A stretch of 64,000 nucleotides of DNA from an uncultured Prevotellaceae bacterium (lineage in GTDB: Bacteria > Bacteroidota > Bacteroidia > Bacteroidales > Muribaculaceae). This document shows positions 44,899 through 53,759 of this stretch, in pieces (positions within the stretch are counted from its first letter, which is position 1; each line of letters begins with the position of its first letter). The stretch covers positions 1-64,000 of the forward strand of contig ONJS01000005.1 in the NCBI GenBank assembly GCA_900318205.1, read 5' to 3'. The position numbers and the translations under genes are program-made. The notes under the pieces were generated by a model. The model made no database searches and was not told the DNA's origin. It saw only the letters and a program-made list of their open reading frames with translations.

Positions 44899-46827
44899 AT
44901 GAAAAAGATCTTACTTTTGGCTGTAGCCGCATTGATGGTCACTAGTGCCAGTGCGCAACTCCAGCGTTCAGCTTCTAAAAAGGCTCACTATGCCAAGTCT
45001 GAGATGACTGTTAAGCCTCAGGCTTTGATGAAGGAAATGCACATGGCCGATGCTGCTAATCCCATCGTTAGGGCCCCCAAGAAGGCTTCCTACATTGACG
45101 GTTACTACAAGCGTCCCGCCGGTGCTTTTGTGGGTTCATCGACTGTGATTGATAATAAACCTGATGGCTCTTACTATGTTCCCTTCATGATGATGAGGCC
45201 GTTTGCTCCCTATACCTTTGTACCTGTTATCGAGGGTATGAATGAAAACCACAATTATGTTTGGGGTTATGAGCACTTTAATTATTATCCCGAGCTGGGT
45301 GGCTGGAAACAGGATACAACCTTTGTCTTTGGACAGAAAGATCTGGAAATCCAGTACGATGGTGAGTTTGATGATATTCCCCGTGTATTTATCGCTGAGG
45401 GTGATGATGAGGTCTTCTCATATCAGATGAGCGGCTATAAGGTGGGTGGTACCGATGAGAACCCCGTTATCGAACAGGTTTTCCCGGGTACTGTTCTTGC
45501 CTATCCGACTTTTGCTGAAGGTTGGGGTGAAGAAGGTGTCGATCTGCTCGTGTCCAGTAAGAGTTTCGTCGTTGGTGGACGAAATGGTGACCAGCGCTAT
45601 ATGATGACCTATTACAGTGGTGCTGATCCCTGGGGCGACAACGAGAGTGGCTGGTGGTTTGGTAAGAACAGTGGTGCCAGGGGCACCCGTCTTGACGGTA
45701 TCGCTCAGGCCTTTGAGAAGCCGACCTATCCTTACGTGTTGAAGCAGGTGGTTGTTGAGACCGCTGTCCTGGTTGTTGATGCTCCCGTGGAGATGACCTG
45801 TAAGGTTTATCGCCTTGCCGATGGTATTCCCGCTTACGATTCCGAAAGCTCTGTCGCTCTTCCCGATGAGCCGGGTGAGCTGATTGCCATGGGTCGTGCT
45901 ACCGTTACCCCCGAGACACAAGGGGCTACCGACGGTACTATCTTCTTCACTCTCTTCGGTGAGGAGGATGGCCTGCAGTATGAGATCACTCCGACTATCG
46001 ATGACGCTATCCTGATTGTTGTTGATGGCTATAACGACGAGGGCATGGAGAACCTGCGCGACTTCTCTGCTCTGGTCTGCTCTGACGACAAGTCCGATGA
46101 GGGCTATGGTGAGCTGGCATACATCAAGTATGGTGTTACCGATGAAGATGGCAATTTTGACCACTATGTATGGGCTGGTCTGAACAACTTCTTTGTTAAT
46201 AGTAGTGGTGGCAGAGAAACGATGATGACCGGTATGAGTATCTTTATTACCATCGACACCCCGTTCCTGACTTACAACTGGAGCAATGAGGACGGTGAGT
46301 TCCTCTTCCCCGATGAGGGTGGTTTGATGGAGAAGGATCTGGGTATGGGTCCTGATGGTGAAGAAGTAATCACCAGGAGCATTGAGTTCTATTCGTCAAT
46401 GCCCAGCGTAGATGAGGGTTGGACCCTGACCTGCGACGGTGACGACGTTCCCGAGTGGTTGAGCATTGAGCTGACCGACGGCGAAGACGAGGAAGGTAAC
46501 TTCAGTGGCATGGTAAATGCCGAGGTTGTTGCCGAGCCTCTGCCCGAGGGCGTTCCTTATCGTGAGGCTATCGTTCGCTTTGAGTTCCCCGGTGCTTACC
46601 TCGATTATAAGTTCATGCAGGGTGAGAAGCCCGATGACGATTGCGGTATCAAGGGTGACGTGAACAACGACAAGGAGATCAACATCGCTGATATCAATGC
46701 ACTGCTCGACATCATCCTGGGCGCAAGCGCTGACGAGTGCACCCGCTGGCGTGCCGACATGAACGGTGACGGCGAAATCGGCCTTGCTGACGTTAACGCA
46801 TTGTCTGACAACATTCTCTCACATTAA
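44899..46827 (+). CDS. Secreted dockerin protein, paralogue of the 12282 gene
   Basis: 642 residues. A signal peptide ends at SASAQ. The body is full-length similar to the product of the gene at 12282 (RPAGAFVGSS, GIAQAFEKPTYPYVLKQVV, CKVYRLADGIPAYD, GYGELAYIKYG, EPLPEGVPYREAIVRFEFPG). The C-terminus has two intact dockerin repeats (GDVNNDKEINIADINALLDI and DMNGDGEIGLADVNAL). It lies 100 bases after a terminator, so it may have its own promoter, although it is adjacent to the SusC/D operon. Function unknown. Confidence 0.8.
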   Translation: MKKILLLAVAALMVTSASAQLQRSASKKAHYAKSEMTVKPQALMKEMHMADAANPIVRAPKKASYIDGYYKRPAGAFVGSSTVIDNKPDGSYYVPFMMMRPFAPYTFVPVIEGMNENHNYVWGYEHFNYYPELGGWKQDTTFVFGQKDLEIQYDGEFDDIPRVFIAEGDDEVFSYQMSGYKVGGTDENPVIEQVFPGTVLAYPTFAEGWGEEGVDLLVSSKSFVVGGRNGDQRYMMTYYSGADPWGDNESGWWFGKNSGARGTRLDGIAQAFEKPTYPYVLKQVVVETAVLVVDAPVEMTCKVYRLADGIPAYDSESSVALPDEPGELIAMGRATVTPETQGATDGTIFFTLFGEEDGLQYEITPTIDDAILIVVDGYNDEGMENLRDFSALVCSDDKSDEGYGELAYIKYGVTDEDGNFDHYVWAGLNNFFVNSSGGRETMMTGMSIFITIDTPFLTYNWSNEDGEFLFPDEGGLMEKDLGMGPDGEEVITRSIEFYSSMPSVDEGWTLTCDGDDVPEWLSIELTDGEDEEGNFSGMVNAEVVAEPLPEGVPYREAIVRFEFPGAYLDYKFMQGEKPDDDCGIKGDVNNDKEINIADINALLDIILGASADECTRWRADMNGDGEIGLADVNALSDNILSH

Positions 46828-46889
46828 TGAGACATCGTTGGAACAACAATAGATAATACAGTTTCTTAACATATCATCTATTACCTGAA

Positions 46890-46930
46890 GAGACGGGGCG
46901 CCTGATAGAAGGCTCCCCGTCTCGTTTTTG
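46890..46930 (+). terminator. Terminator after dockerin paralogue
   Basis: GAGACGGGG and CCCCGTCTC arms with an inner GCC/GGC pair, then GTTTTTG. Confidence 0.85.
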
Positions 46931-46944
46931 TGCCTAGGATGGAT

Positions 46945-46975
46945 TTGGTTTTTTGGGGGAATTATAGTAACTTTG
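46945..46975 (+). promoter_or_regulatory. Near-leaderless promoter for TIGR04076-like gene
   Basis: TTG at 46945-46947, a 20-base spacer, then TAACTTTG at 46968-46975. The chosen ATG at 46981 is only 6 bases downstream. Confidence 0.65.
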
Positions 46976-46980
46976 CCATC

Positions 46981-47319
46981 ATGAATGAGAATCGAGACAA
47001 CCAACCGTTGAAGCGCGTGCGCATCACAGCGATGCGCCAAACCGTCTATCATGACCTGATGCAGCAGTTCGAGAATCCTATCGAGCACGCTTGTGATATC
47101 TGCCTGGGACAGTCGTTTGTTTCGATTGACGGGCAACGTCCCGAGGGGATGTGCGAGAGCGCATGGGAGTCGATGCGGTCCTTTGTCGAGGCATTGGCGC
47201 GCGGTGAGGGCAATTTCTATGACGGCTGGATGCAGAACCCGTATTCAGCGATGATTTCCTGCAACGACGGTTTCCGTCCCGTCTCCTTCTATTTGGAAAC
47301 GATTGATACCGCCAACTAA
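46981..47319 (+). CDS. TIGR04076-like small protein
   Basis: 112 residues from the ATG at 46981, chosen because the promoter ends 6 bases upstream. The earlier in-frame ATG at 46930 would lie before the promoter. The phrases HACDICLGQSFVSIDGQRPEGMC and CNDGFRPVSFYLE (quoted in part) recall TIGR04076, a small family with conserved Cys and an Asp-Gly-x-Arg-Pro-Val motif. Three or four Cys could bind metal. Function unknown. It is co-oriented with engB, and the gap between them is a heptamer array. Confidence 0.65.
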   Translation: MNENRDNQPLKRVRITAMRQTVYHDLMQQFENPIEHACDICLGQSFVSIDGQRPEGMCESAWESMRSFVEALARGEGNFYDGWMQNPYSAMISCNDGFRPVSFYLETIDTAN

Positions 47320-47334
47320 CAACTGACAACTGAA
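47314..47334. repeat. Heptamer array filling the gap before engB
   Basis: AACTAAC, AACTGAC, AACTGAA in phase. The first unit contains the stop codon of the upstream gene and the last ends 1 base before the engB start codon. Confidence 0.8.
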
Positions 47335-47335
47335 T

Positions 47336-47938
47336 ATGAACATCAAATCTGCCGAATTCCAGATTAGCAACAGTGACTATCGCAAGTGTCCCGACACCGA
47401 GTTGCCCGAGTACGCCTTTATCGGGCGCAGTAACGTGGGCAAGTCATCGCTCATCAATATGCTCACGGGGCGCAAGGCCTTGGCCAAGACTAGTGCCACG
47501 CCAGGTAAAACCATGCTCATCAACCATTTTATCATCAATGGCGCGTGGTATATCGTCGATCTGCCCGGATATGGCTATGCCAAGCGCAGCAAGGAGGACC
47601 GCGATAAACTGTGGCGCATGATCCAGGGCTATGTCTTGGGGCGTGAGCAGATGACCAACCTCTTTGTCCTGGTGGACAGCCGCATCAAGCCGCAAAAGAT
47701 CGACCTCGAGTTCATGGAATGGCTGGGAGAGCACGGCGTGCCGTTCTCCATCGTGTTCACCAAGATGGACAAGCTCGGCAAGGTCGCTGGTCCCGCTGCC
47801 GTCGAGGACTACAAGAAAGTATTGCGCAAGACCTGGGAAGAATTGCCTCCCATCTTCATGACCTCGAGCGAGGACGCCCGTGGCCGTGACGAGCTGCTGA
47901 ACTACATCGACAGCATCAATCAGCAACTGAAACAATAA
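47336..47938 (+). CDS. engB: Ribosome-biogenesis GTPase EngB (YihA/YsxC)
   Basis: 200 residues, normal length. GTPase motifs are [12 protein letters not shown] (G1), KTSATPGKT (G2), [15 protein letters not shown] (G3), TKMDKLGK (G4) and [13 protein letters not shown] near G5. The protein helps assemble the large ribosomal subunit and is usually essential. It probably shares a transcript with the small protein upstream. Confidence 0.95.
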   Translation: MNIKSAEFQISNSDYRKCPDTELPEYAFIGRSNVGKSSLINMLTGRKALAKTSATPGKTMLINHFIINGAWYIVDLPGYGYAKRSKEDRDKLWRMIQGYVLGREQMTNLFVLVDSRIKPQKIDLEFMEWLGEHGVPFSIVFTKMDKLGKVAGPAAVEDYKKVLRKTWEELPPIFMTSSEDARGRDELLNYIDSINQQLKQ

Positions 47939-48004
47939 TAACTACAGCATCAATAATAACTATAGTTGCTATAGAAACTATAGCATCTATCATTTCCAGC
48001 AATA
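47933..48004. repeat. Nonamer array filling the engB-GH2 gap
   Basis: Eight 9-base units: CAATAATAA, CTACAGCAT, CAATAATAA, CTATAGTTG, CTATAGAAA, CTATAGCAT, CTATCATTT, CCAGCAATA. It starts in the last codons of engB and ends at the base before the GH2 start codon. Same unit type as 27876-27938. Confidence 0.85.
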
Positions 48005-50416
48005 ATGAAAAAGACAATAATTCTTCTGGCATCACTGTTGCTTGCCATGACTGCGGTGGCTCAGAGCCATCGAGAGGTGACCTTGAGCGAGGGCTGGCAG
48101 TTCTCGCGCGACAAGTTGAACTGGCAGTCGGTGACGGTACCGCACGATTGGGCCATCAGTGGACCCTTTGACAAGAAATGGGACCTCCAGGTCGTCGCCA
48201 TCAAGGAGAACGGCGAGAACGTCGCCACCGAGAAGTCTGGACGCTCCGGTGCCTTGCCTTGGATTGGCAAGGGATACTACAAGACCACATTCACCGTCCC
48301 TCAGGGCTATGCCCAAGCAAAACTCGTATTTGATGGCGCTATGGCCGATCCCTATGTCTATATCAATGGCAAGCTTGCGGGTCATTGGGCCTATGGTTAC
48401 AATGCCTTCATCATCGATGCCACCCCCTATATGAACACCGACGGCTCTGCCAACACGCTGGAAGTGAGTCTTGAGAACAAGGAGGAGAGCAACCGCTGGT
48501 ATCCCGGCGGAGGCATCTACCGCCCCGTCAAGCTCGTGATGACCCGCGAAAAGGATGCGGCACTCGACACGTGGGGCTTGTATGTGCGCACGTTGTGCAT
48601 CGAGGGCGAAAAGGCTTCTTTGCAGGTCGAGCATCAGCTGGATGCCGCAACAGTCATCGACAATGACTTTGAATTGGAAATCCTGCTCACCGATGCTCGT
48701 GGAGTGAAGGTGCTCTCCAGTAAAACCCGCCCCGATGGCTTGGGACATTTCTCCGCTCGCCTTGACGTGTATGCTCCCTCGTTGTGGTCGCCCGAGCGTC
48801 CTTATCTCTATAACATCACCGCCACATTGCGCCACAAAGGCATTGAGGTGGATTGCCAGAGCACGAAATTCGGCATCCGCACGGTCTCTTTTAGCAAGGA
48901 GGGTGGTTTCCAACTCAACGGCGTGCGTCGCAGCATCAAGGGCGTGTGCCTGCATCATGACCTCGGTCCCCTGGGCGCCGCTATCAACAAGACGGCGCTC
49001 ATCCGCCAGATTGAGATGATGAAGGCCATGGGTGCCGATGCCATCCGCACCAGCCACAATATGCCCTCGACGATGCAGATGGAGATCTGCGACAGCCTGG
49101 GCATGATGGTGATGGCCGAGAGCTTCGACGGCTGGAAGGAGCCCAAGGTGCGCAACGGCTACGGCAGCTATTGGGACGAGTGGTGGCAGCAGGACATCCG
49201 CAACCTGGTGCTCAATCACCGCAACCATCCCAGCATCATCCTGTGGAGCGTGGGCAACGAGATTCCCGAGCAGTGGAAACCCGAGGGCGTGAAGCGCTAC
49301 AAGGACCTCATCGCCCTGTGCCACCAGCTTGACCCCAGTCGCATGGTGACTTGCGGCATGGACCAGGCCGACGGCGCCATCTACTGTGGCTTTGCTCAGG
49401 TGGCTGACGTGCCTGGCTACAACTACCGCTTACACAAATACAAGGAAATGATTCAGCGACTGCCGCAGGGCTTTATCCTGGGTAGTGAGACGGCTTCAAC
49501 CGTGAGCACCCGCGGCCATTACTGCTTCCCCGACACTGTTGCCACCAACAAGGCTTGGCCCGATGGCCAGTGCTCAGGTTATGACGTGGAATATTGCTGG
49601 TGGAGCAACGTGCCCGACGACGATTGGAAGATGCAGGATGACTATGATTGGACCGTCGGCGAGTTCGTGTGGACGGGCTACGACTACCTGGGCGAACCGA
49701 CACCCTACGACGAATACTGGCCCTCGCGCAGCAGTTATTTCGGCATTTGCGACCTGGCAGGTCTGCCTAAGGACCGCTACTACCTGTATCGCAGCCACTG
49801 GAATAAGAATGAGCACACCATCCACCTGCTGCCGCACTGGACCTGGCCCGACCGCAAGGGCAAGGTGACGCCCGTCTATTGCTATACCGACTATCCCACA
49901 GCCGAACTCTTTATCAACGGCAAGAGCCAGGGACGCATCACCAAGAGCGACACCGCCCGTTTGGACCGTTACCGCCTGCGCTGGCGCAATGTCATCTATC
50001 AGCCCGGTGAGTTAAAGGTGGTGGTCTATGATGAAAACGGCAATAAGGCTGGACAAAAGATTGTCCGCACAGCCGGCAAGCCCAAGCGCCTGCTGCTGGA
50101 GCCCGAGCGCAAGACCATCAAGGCCGATGGCAACGACCTGGCCTATATTACCGTGAGCCTCGTCGATAAAAACGGCACCCTGTGCCCCGATGCGGCCAAC
50201 CGCTTGCAGTTCACCGTGACAGGTGCGGGCACCTACAAGGCTTCATGCAATGGTGATGCCACCTCGCTGGAACCGTTTACCGAGCCCCAGATGTGTCTCT
50301 TCCACGGCCAGTTGGTAGTCGTTTGTCAAGCTGGAAAGAAGCCAGGCGTAATGACACTCACAGTCAAGGATCCCGCCACCGGCATGAAATCCAGCGTCAA
50401 CATCACCGTCAAGTGA
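48005..50416 (+). CDS. Secreted beta-galactosidase-like enzyme, GH2
   Basis: 803 residues. A signal peptide ends at AVAQS. Order: N-terminal sugar-binding jelly roll (VTVPHDWAISGPFDK, GGIYRPVKLV), an immunoglobulin-like domain, a TIM barrel (CLHHDLGPLG, RTSHNMPS, LWSVGNEIPEQW with acid/base Glu at about 419, and GSETAS with nucleophile Glu at about 495), then C-terminal Ig-like domains. It most likely removes beta-galactose or a related sugar from glycans; GH2 also includes glucuronidases and mannosidases. The next gene starts 1 base after its stop. Confidence 0.9.
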   Translation: MKKTIILLASLLLAMTAVAQSHREVTLSEGWQFSRDKLNWQSVTVPHDWAISGPFDKKWDLQVVAIKENGENVATEKSGRSGALPWIGKGYYKTTFTVPQGYAQAKLVFDGAMADPYVYINGKLAGHWAYGYNAFIIDATPYMNTDGSANTLEVSLENKEESNRWYPGGGIYRPVKLVMTREKDAALDTWGLYVRTLCIEGEKASLQVEHQLDAATVIDNDFELEILLTDARGVKVLSSKTRPDGLGHFSARLDVYAPSLWSPERPYLYNITATLRHKGIEVDCQSTKFGIRTVSFSKEGGFQLNGVRRSIKGVCLHHDLGPLGAAINKTALIRQIEMMKAMGADAIRTSHNMPSTMQMEICDSLGMMVMAESFDGWKEPKVRNGYGSYWDEWWQQDIRNLVLNHRNHPSIILWSVGNEIPEQWKPEGVKRYKDLIALCHQLDPSRMVTCGMDQADGAIYCGFAQVADVPGYNYRLHKYKEMIQRLPQGFILGSETASTVSTRGHYCFPDTVATNKAWPDGQCSGYDVEYCWWSNVPDDDWKMQDDYDWTVGEFVWTGYDYLGEPTPYDEYWPSRSSYFGICDLAGLPKDRYYLYRSHWNKNEHTIHLLPHWTWPDRKGKVTPVYCYTDYPTAELFINGKSQGRITKSDTARLDRYRLRWRNVIYQPGELKVVVYDENGNKAGQKIVRTAGKPKRLLLEPERKTIKADGNDLAYITVSLVDKNGTLCPDAANRLQFTVTGAGTYKASCNGDATSLEPFTEPQMCLFHGQLVVVCQAGKKPGVMTLTVKDPATGMKSSVNITVK

Positions 50417-50417
50417 G

Positions 50418-51593
50418 ATGGATAATACTGAATACAGTCTTCTGAAAAACCTTGCCGATACTGGCATCAAGGATCACAGTAAGGCCCGCGAAGCCTACGA
50501 GGCGCTTTATCCCGTGTGGAAGGAGGGCAATTTGCCAGTGCGTCTCAACAACTCCTTTGCGTGGGTCATCTACTACCATGTGCGCCACGAGCAGGCGACG
50601 ATGCCCTCTTTGGAGATGCGTCAAGCCTTGGCGGCCTATCTGTCGCTTGACAATGAGCGCCCGTCGCGACTGCACTCGCGCATCCTGTTGATGGCGACAC
50701 GCTTCAAGGCGCGCGATGCCGAATTCAAGTTCGGCAAATTCTTCGAGATGTGGGGCATGGACAACCTCACCGACGAGGACTGGCAGCAGGACAAGAAAGA
50801 GGGTAGGGAAGGCACCGTAACGTTCGTTTCGGTAGCCGAACATGCCATCCGTCTTTATGCCAAAGAGTTGCATGAGGCCCGGGCCAAGGAATTCAATCCC
50901 GATTTTGAGCCCTTACTTGTCAAGGCCATTAAGCAGTATCCTACCCAGAGCCTCTATAAGTATTATCTTGCCCGCCTGTACGCCGCCACTGGCCGAAAAG
51001 CCAAAGCGGTGAAGGCCTACAAGAAATTGGCGCTGATTACGGGCCAGTCCTACATCTGGAGTGACCTCGCTGCCCTGCTGACCGACCCCGTCCAGCGCAA
51101 GGCAGCCCTGTGCAAAGCCTTGTTGCTGCAGCGTGACGTGAACAAGACGGGACGGCTGCACCTGGGCCTCGCCCAACTGCTCATCAAGGAGAACAAGTTT
51201 CCCGAGGCTGCGTGCGAACTGCGCCAGTACCGTGACATCTATACCCGCAACGGCTGGCACCTGAGCGATTACTATCAGCGCCTGCGCCAGAGCGTTCCTG
51301 CCGATACGCAGCCTGTCCGCGACAACCGTTCCCTCTATCAGGCCTCGCTTGCTGTTCTCGACAATTTCCTCTACAGCGACTTGCCCGAGGTGCCCTTGAC
51401 ACTCACCACCGAGTTCAAGGATCGTCGCGGCAATATGTCGGCACGGCTCGTGACGCCTGATAACAAGGCTATCTTCCTGCCCGCATCACGCCTCTTGACC
51501 GATGCCCAAGGTGTGCGCGTCCGCCACTACCTCGCCCGCATCGTCAACCCCGACGATCGCCCCAAGGTCGTCACCCTTCGTCCAAATACATGA
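50418..51593 (+). CDS. TPR-like helical protein with S1/CSD-like C-terminus
   Basis: 391 residues, no signal peptide. Residues 1-300 are helical with TPR-like pairs (AREAYEALYPVWKEGNLPVR, LYKYYLARLYAATGRKAKAV, TGRLHLGLAQLLIKENKFPE). The last 60 residues are beta-rich (VPLTLTTEFKDRRGNMSARL, RHYLARIV) and look like a small OB/S1 or cold-shock fold. From memory this layout resembles the DUF7017 type TPR proteins linked to TOTE conflict systems, but none of the other TOTE parts is present. It begins 1 base after the GH2 stop, so translation is probably coupled. Confidence 0.6.
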   Translation: MDNTEYSLLKNLADTGIKDHSKAREAYEALYPVWKEGNLPVRLNNSFAWVIYYHVRHEQATMPSLEMRQALAAYLSLDNERPSRLHSRILLMATRFKARDAEFKFGKFFEMWGMDNLTDEDWQQDKKEGREGTVTFVSVAEHAIRLYAKELHEARAKEFNPDFEPLLVKAIKQYPTQSLYKYYLARLYAATGRKAKAVKAYKKLALITGQSYIWSDLAALLTDPVQRKAALCKALLLQRDVNKTGRLHLGLAQLLIKENKFPEAACELRQYRDIYTRNGWHLSDYYQRLRQSVPADTQPVRDNRSLYQASLAVLDNFLYSDLPEVPLTLTTEFKDRRGNMSARLVTPDNKAIFLPASRLLTDAQGVRVRHYLARIVNPDDRPKVVTLRPNT

Positions 51594-51620
51594 GAAAGCA
51601 TTAATGATGGCCTGAGAACG

Positions 51621-52664
51621 ATGATGAAGGACGTTTATCTTTTCAATCCGGAGCACGACTTGGCACTGGCGCATGGGGCGCACAATTACACGGCACCGCC
51701 CTTTGCCCGCCAGTTCCGTCATGACCTGCGGTTGCTGCCGTCGTGGGTGGCACCCGCTGGCTCCTATATCGCCATTCCTGACGATTGCCCGATTGACGAG
51801 GACCACCGTTGGCTCCATGACCATCATCTCGATATCACGCCCATCACCATCAGCCAAATCGCTGAATTGGGGTCATGCCACATTCACCCTTGGGGCTGGG
51901 ATGCCACGTTGCGCCACCAGTTGCTGCAATCGGGCGTTTCTGCTGATTATCTGCCGACAGATGAACAGTTGGATTGGATCCGTCGCATGTCTCATCGCCG
52001 CACCAGCATTGCTATCCATCAAGCCTTGGGCGAGGCGTTCTCGCCCTGTCCCGTGGAACTGGATAACTACGATGATGTGATGGCGTTTGCATCGTCCCAT
52101 CCTGGATGTTACTTGAAGATGCCGTGGTCGGGCAGTGGCAAGGGCATCTACCGCGTTATTGACCCGACGGGCGACAACCATGTGCCCCGCTGGATAGAGG
52201 GAGCGCTGAAGAGGCAAGGCTCACTCTTGTGCGAGGTGGGACTGGACCGTCTGCAGGACTTTGCCATCGAATGCAAGTGCCGTGATGGTCACGTGATGTT
52301 CATGGGATATTCGGTCTTTGACAGCGATTTCCATAGCCAGTTCGGAACGGGTAGAGTAGCCCCAATGGAAGAACTGCACGAACTGTTGCTCGGCATGTAT
52401 CCCGATCTCGACCCCGTGATAGGTCAAGTCCTGATGGCCATAGATGGCCTTATCGCACCGCACTATGATGGATACTTGGGCATCGACATGATGCTCTATT
52501 GGGATGAAAACGGCAAAATCGCCTTAAATCCCTGCGTGGAAGTAAATCTGCGCATGACCATGGGCATGGTCACCGCCGCCATGGGCAGCCGTCACAACCT
52601 GCGCGGCAACTTCTCAATAGCAAATTTTGTACAGGGGGACGGTTCTTTTGTACGAAAATTTTAG
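51621..52664 (+). CDS. Putative ATP-grasp protein
   Basis: 347 residues, cytoplasmic. The start DVYLFNPEHDLALAHGAHNY is a conserved Bacteroidota hypothetical pattern. An ATP-grasp fold is suggested by YLKMPWSGSGKGIYRV (ATP loop) and by CVEVNLRMTMG near the end, which fits the metal-binding E-x-N strand of the family. If correct, it joins a carboxylate and an amine or thiol; the substrates are unknown. Its last 12 residues and stop codon are encoded by a long palindrome, so the natural end may have been replaced. It follows the TPR-like gene by 27 bases. Confidence 0.6.
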   Translation: MMKDVYLFNPEHDLALAHGAHNYTAPPFARQFRHDLRLLPSWVAPAGSYIAIPDDCPIDEDHRWLHDHHLDITPITISQIAELGSCHIHPWGWDATLRHQLLQSGVSADYLPTDEQLDWIRRMSHRRTSIAIHQALGEAFSPCPVELDNYDDVMAFASSHPGCYLKMPWSGSGKGIYRVIDPTGDNHVPRWIEGALKRQGSLLCEVGLDRLQDFAIECKCRDGHVMFMGYSVFDSDFHSQFGTGRVAPMEELHELLLGMYPDLDPVIGQVLMAIDGLIAPHYDGYLGIDMMLYWDENGKIALNPCVEVNLRMTMGMVTAAMGSRHNLRGNFSIANFVQGDGSFVRKF

Positions 52665-52696
52665 CATTTTCGTACAAAAGAACCGTCCCCCTGTAC
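52629..52696. repeat. 31-bp perfect palindrome at convergent gene ends
   Basis: The left arm (52629-52659) starts GTACAGGGGGACGGTTC and the right arm (52666-52696) is its exact reverse complement, with a 6-base loop. The loop contains the stop codon of the ATP-grasp gene. The arm also holds TTTTGTAC twice. It lies 5 bases from the stop of the convergent peptidase gene. It may act as a REP-like element or bidirectional terminator. Confidence 0.9.
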
Positions 52697-52701
52697 GAAA
52701 A

Positions 52702-53751
52702 TCAATTTCTATCAAGGTAATAGGCATAGTACTCGTCGAAGGTAATGTCCTCGTCGTGAATGCGTTTGGCCACCTCCTTGCCCACGTAGCGCAGGTGCCA
52801 CGGCTCGTAGGCGAAACCGAAGATCTGAGACTGCTTCTTAGGGTAGCGCAGGATGAAGCCGTACTCATGGCAATGTTCTCGCATCCAGATACCCTCCTCT
52901 GATTTATCGAATGGCCATCTCATGGGGTGCTCTCGCGACGTGACGTCGATGGCGAAACCCGTTTGGTGTTCGCTGCTTCCTGCTCGGGCAGCATAACCTT
53001 TTGGGTTGCGCTTGTAAGTTCCGATTTGGTCTTTATAGGAGCGGTAGGCCGAGTTGACCATGAGCTGCGCATTGGTCTGTTCCTTGCAAGCCTGCTGCAT
53101 CTCCATGAATGCATCAACGACGACGCTTTGAGCCCTTTGATTCTCATAGCAGTAGTCCATACTGAACTTAGCCAGATTCTCGGGCTTGTAGTTCTCATCC
53201 AGGTAATGGCGCCCATTGACCAGCATCAGTTGACCCTTGCTGGTATCGCAAGGCACAGCACTCGACTCCCGGTCGCGGTCGTATCCCACGTTGACCAGGG
53301 CAATGATGACATCGAGCGGAGCGCTTGTTTTGTCAGCCTTGTGAAGGGCGAGGTAGCGGTCAAAGTTGTCGGCGATAAAGTAGCGCATGCCCAACACAGG
53401 GATGGCAATGGTGTCGTGTTCCTGATGGGCAATCAGGGTGTCCTCCTGAGCTTCGCTGAGGGTAGCAACGAGGGTGCGGGCATCTTCGATGGGATAGCCC
53501 AGTTTGTAGATTTTGCACTCGTTGGTATAGTTATAGGCAATACCCTGGTAACTCTTGACCAACACCAGCAGCACAAACAGCGCTGCGGCAGTGCACGGAA
53601 CGGCAAGCCAGCGGTTGTCGCGGACGGTATATACCTTCCAGACGCGGGCAATCCATTCTCCCAACAATTTCAGCAGCCTCAAAGCCCAAGGCTTAAGGGC
53701 TGACCACTGTCGTGAGAGCCATTGCCGGATGTCGTCCAGTTTTTGCCGCAT
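52702..53751 (-). CDS. D-Ala-D-Ala carboxypeptidase-like, VanY/M15B family
   Basis: 349 residues with one N-terminal membrane segment (LAVPCTAAALFVLLVLV) so that the enzyme faces the periplasm. Peptidase M15B marks are SSEHQTGFAIDV with the zinc His and Asp, and the PWHLRYVG end with the third zinc ligand. It trims D-Ala from peptidoglycan stem peptides. It lies 8 bases after msrA on the same strand and is convergent with the ATP-grasp-like gene. Confidence 0.9.
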   Translation of the reverse strand: MRQKLDDIRQWLSRQWSALKPWALRLLKLLGEWIARVWKVYTVRDNRWLAVPCTAAALFVLLVLVKSYQGIAYNYTNECKIYKLGYPIEDARTLVATLSEAQEDTLIAHQEHDTIAIPVLGMRYFIADNFDRYLALHKADKTSAPLDVIIALVNVGYDRDRESSAVPCDTSKGQLMLVNGRHYLDENYKPENLAKFSMDYCYENQRAQSVVVDAFMEMQQACKEQTNAQLMVNSAYRSYKDQIGTYKRNPKGYAARAGSSEHQTGFAIDVTSREHPMRWPFDKSEEGIWMREHCHEYGFILRYPKKQSQIFGFAYEPWHLRYVGKEVAKRIHDEDITFDEYYAYYLDRN

Positions 53752-53759
53752 GGGATGGA

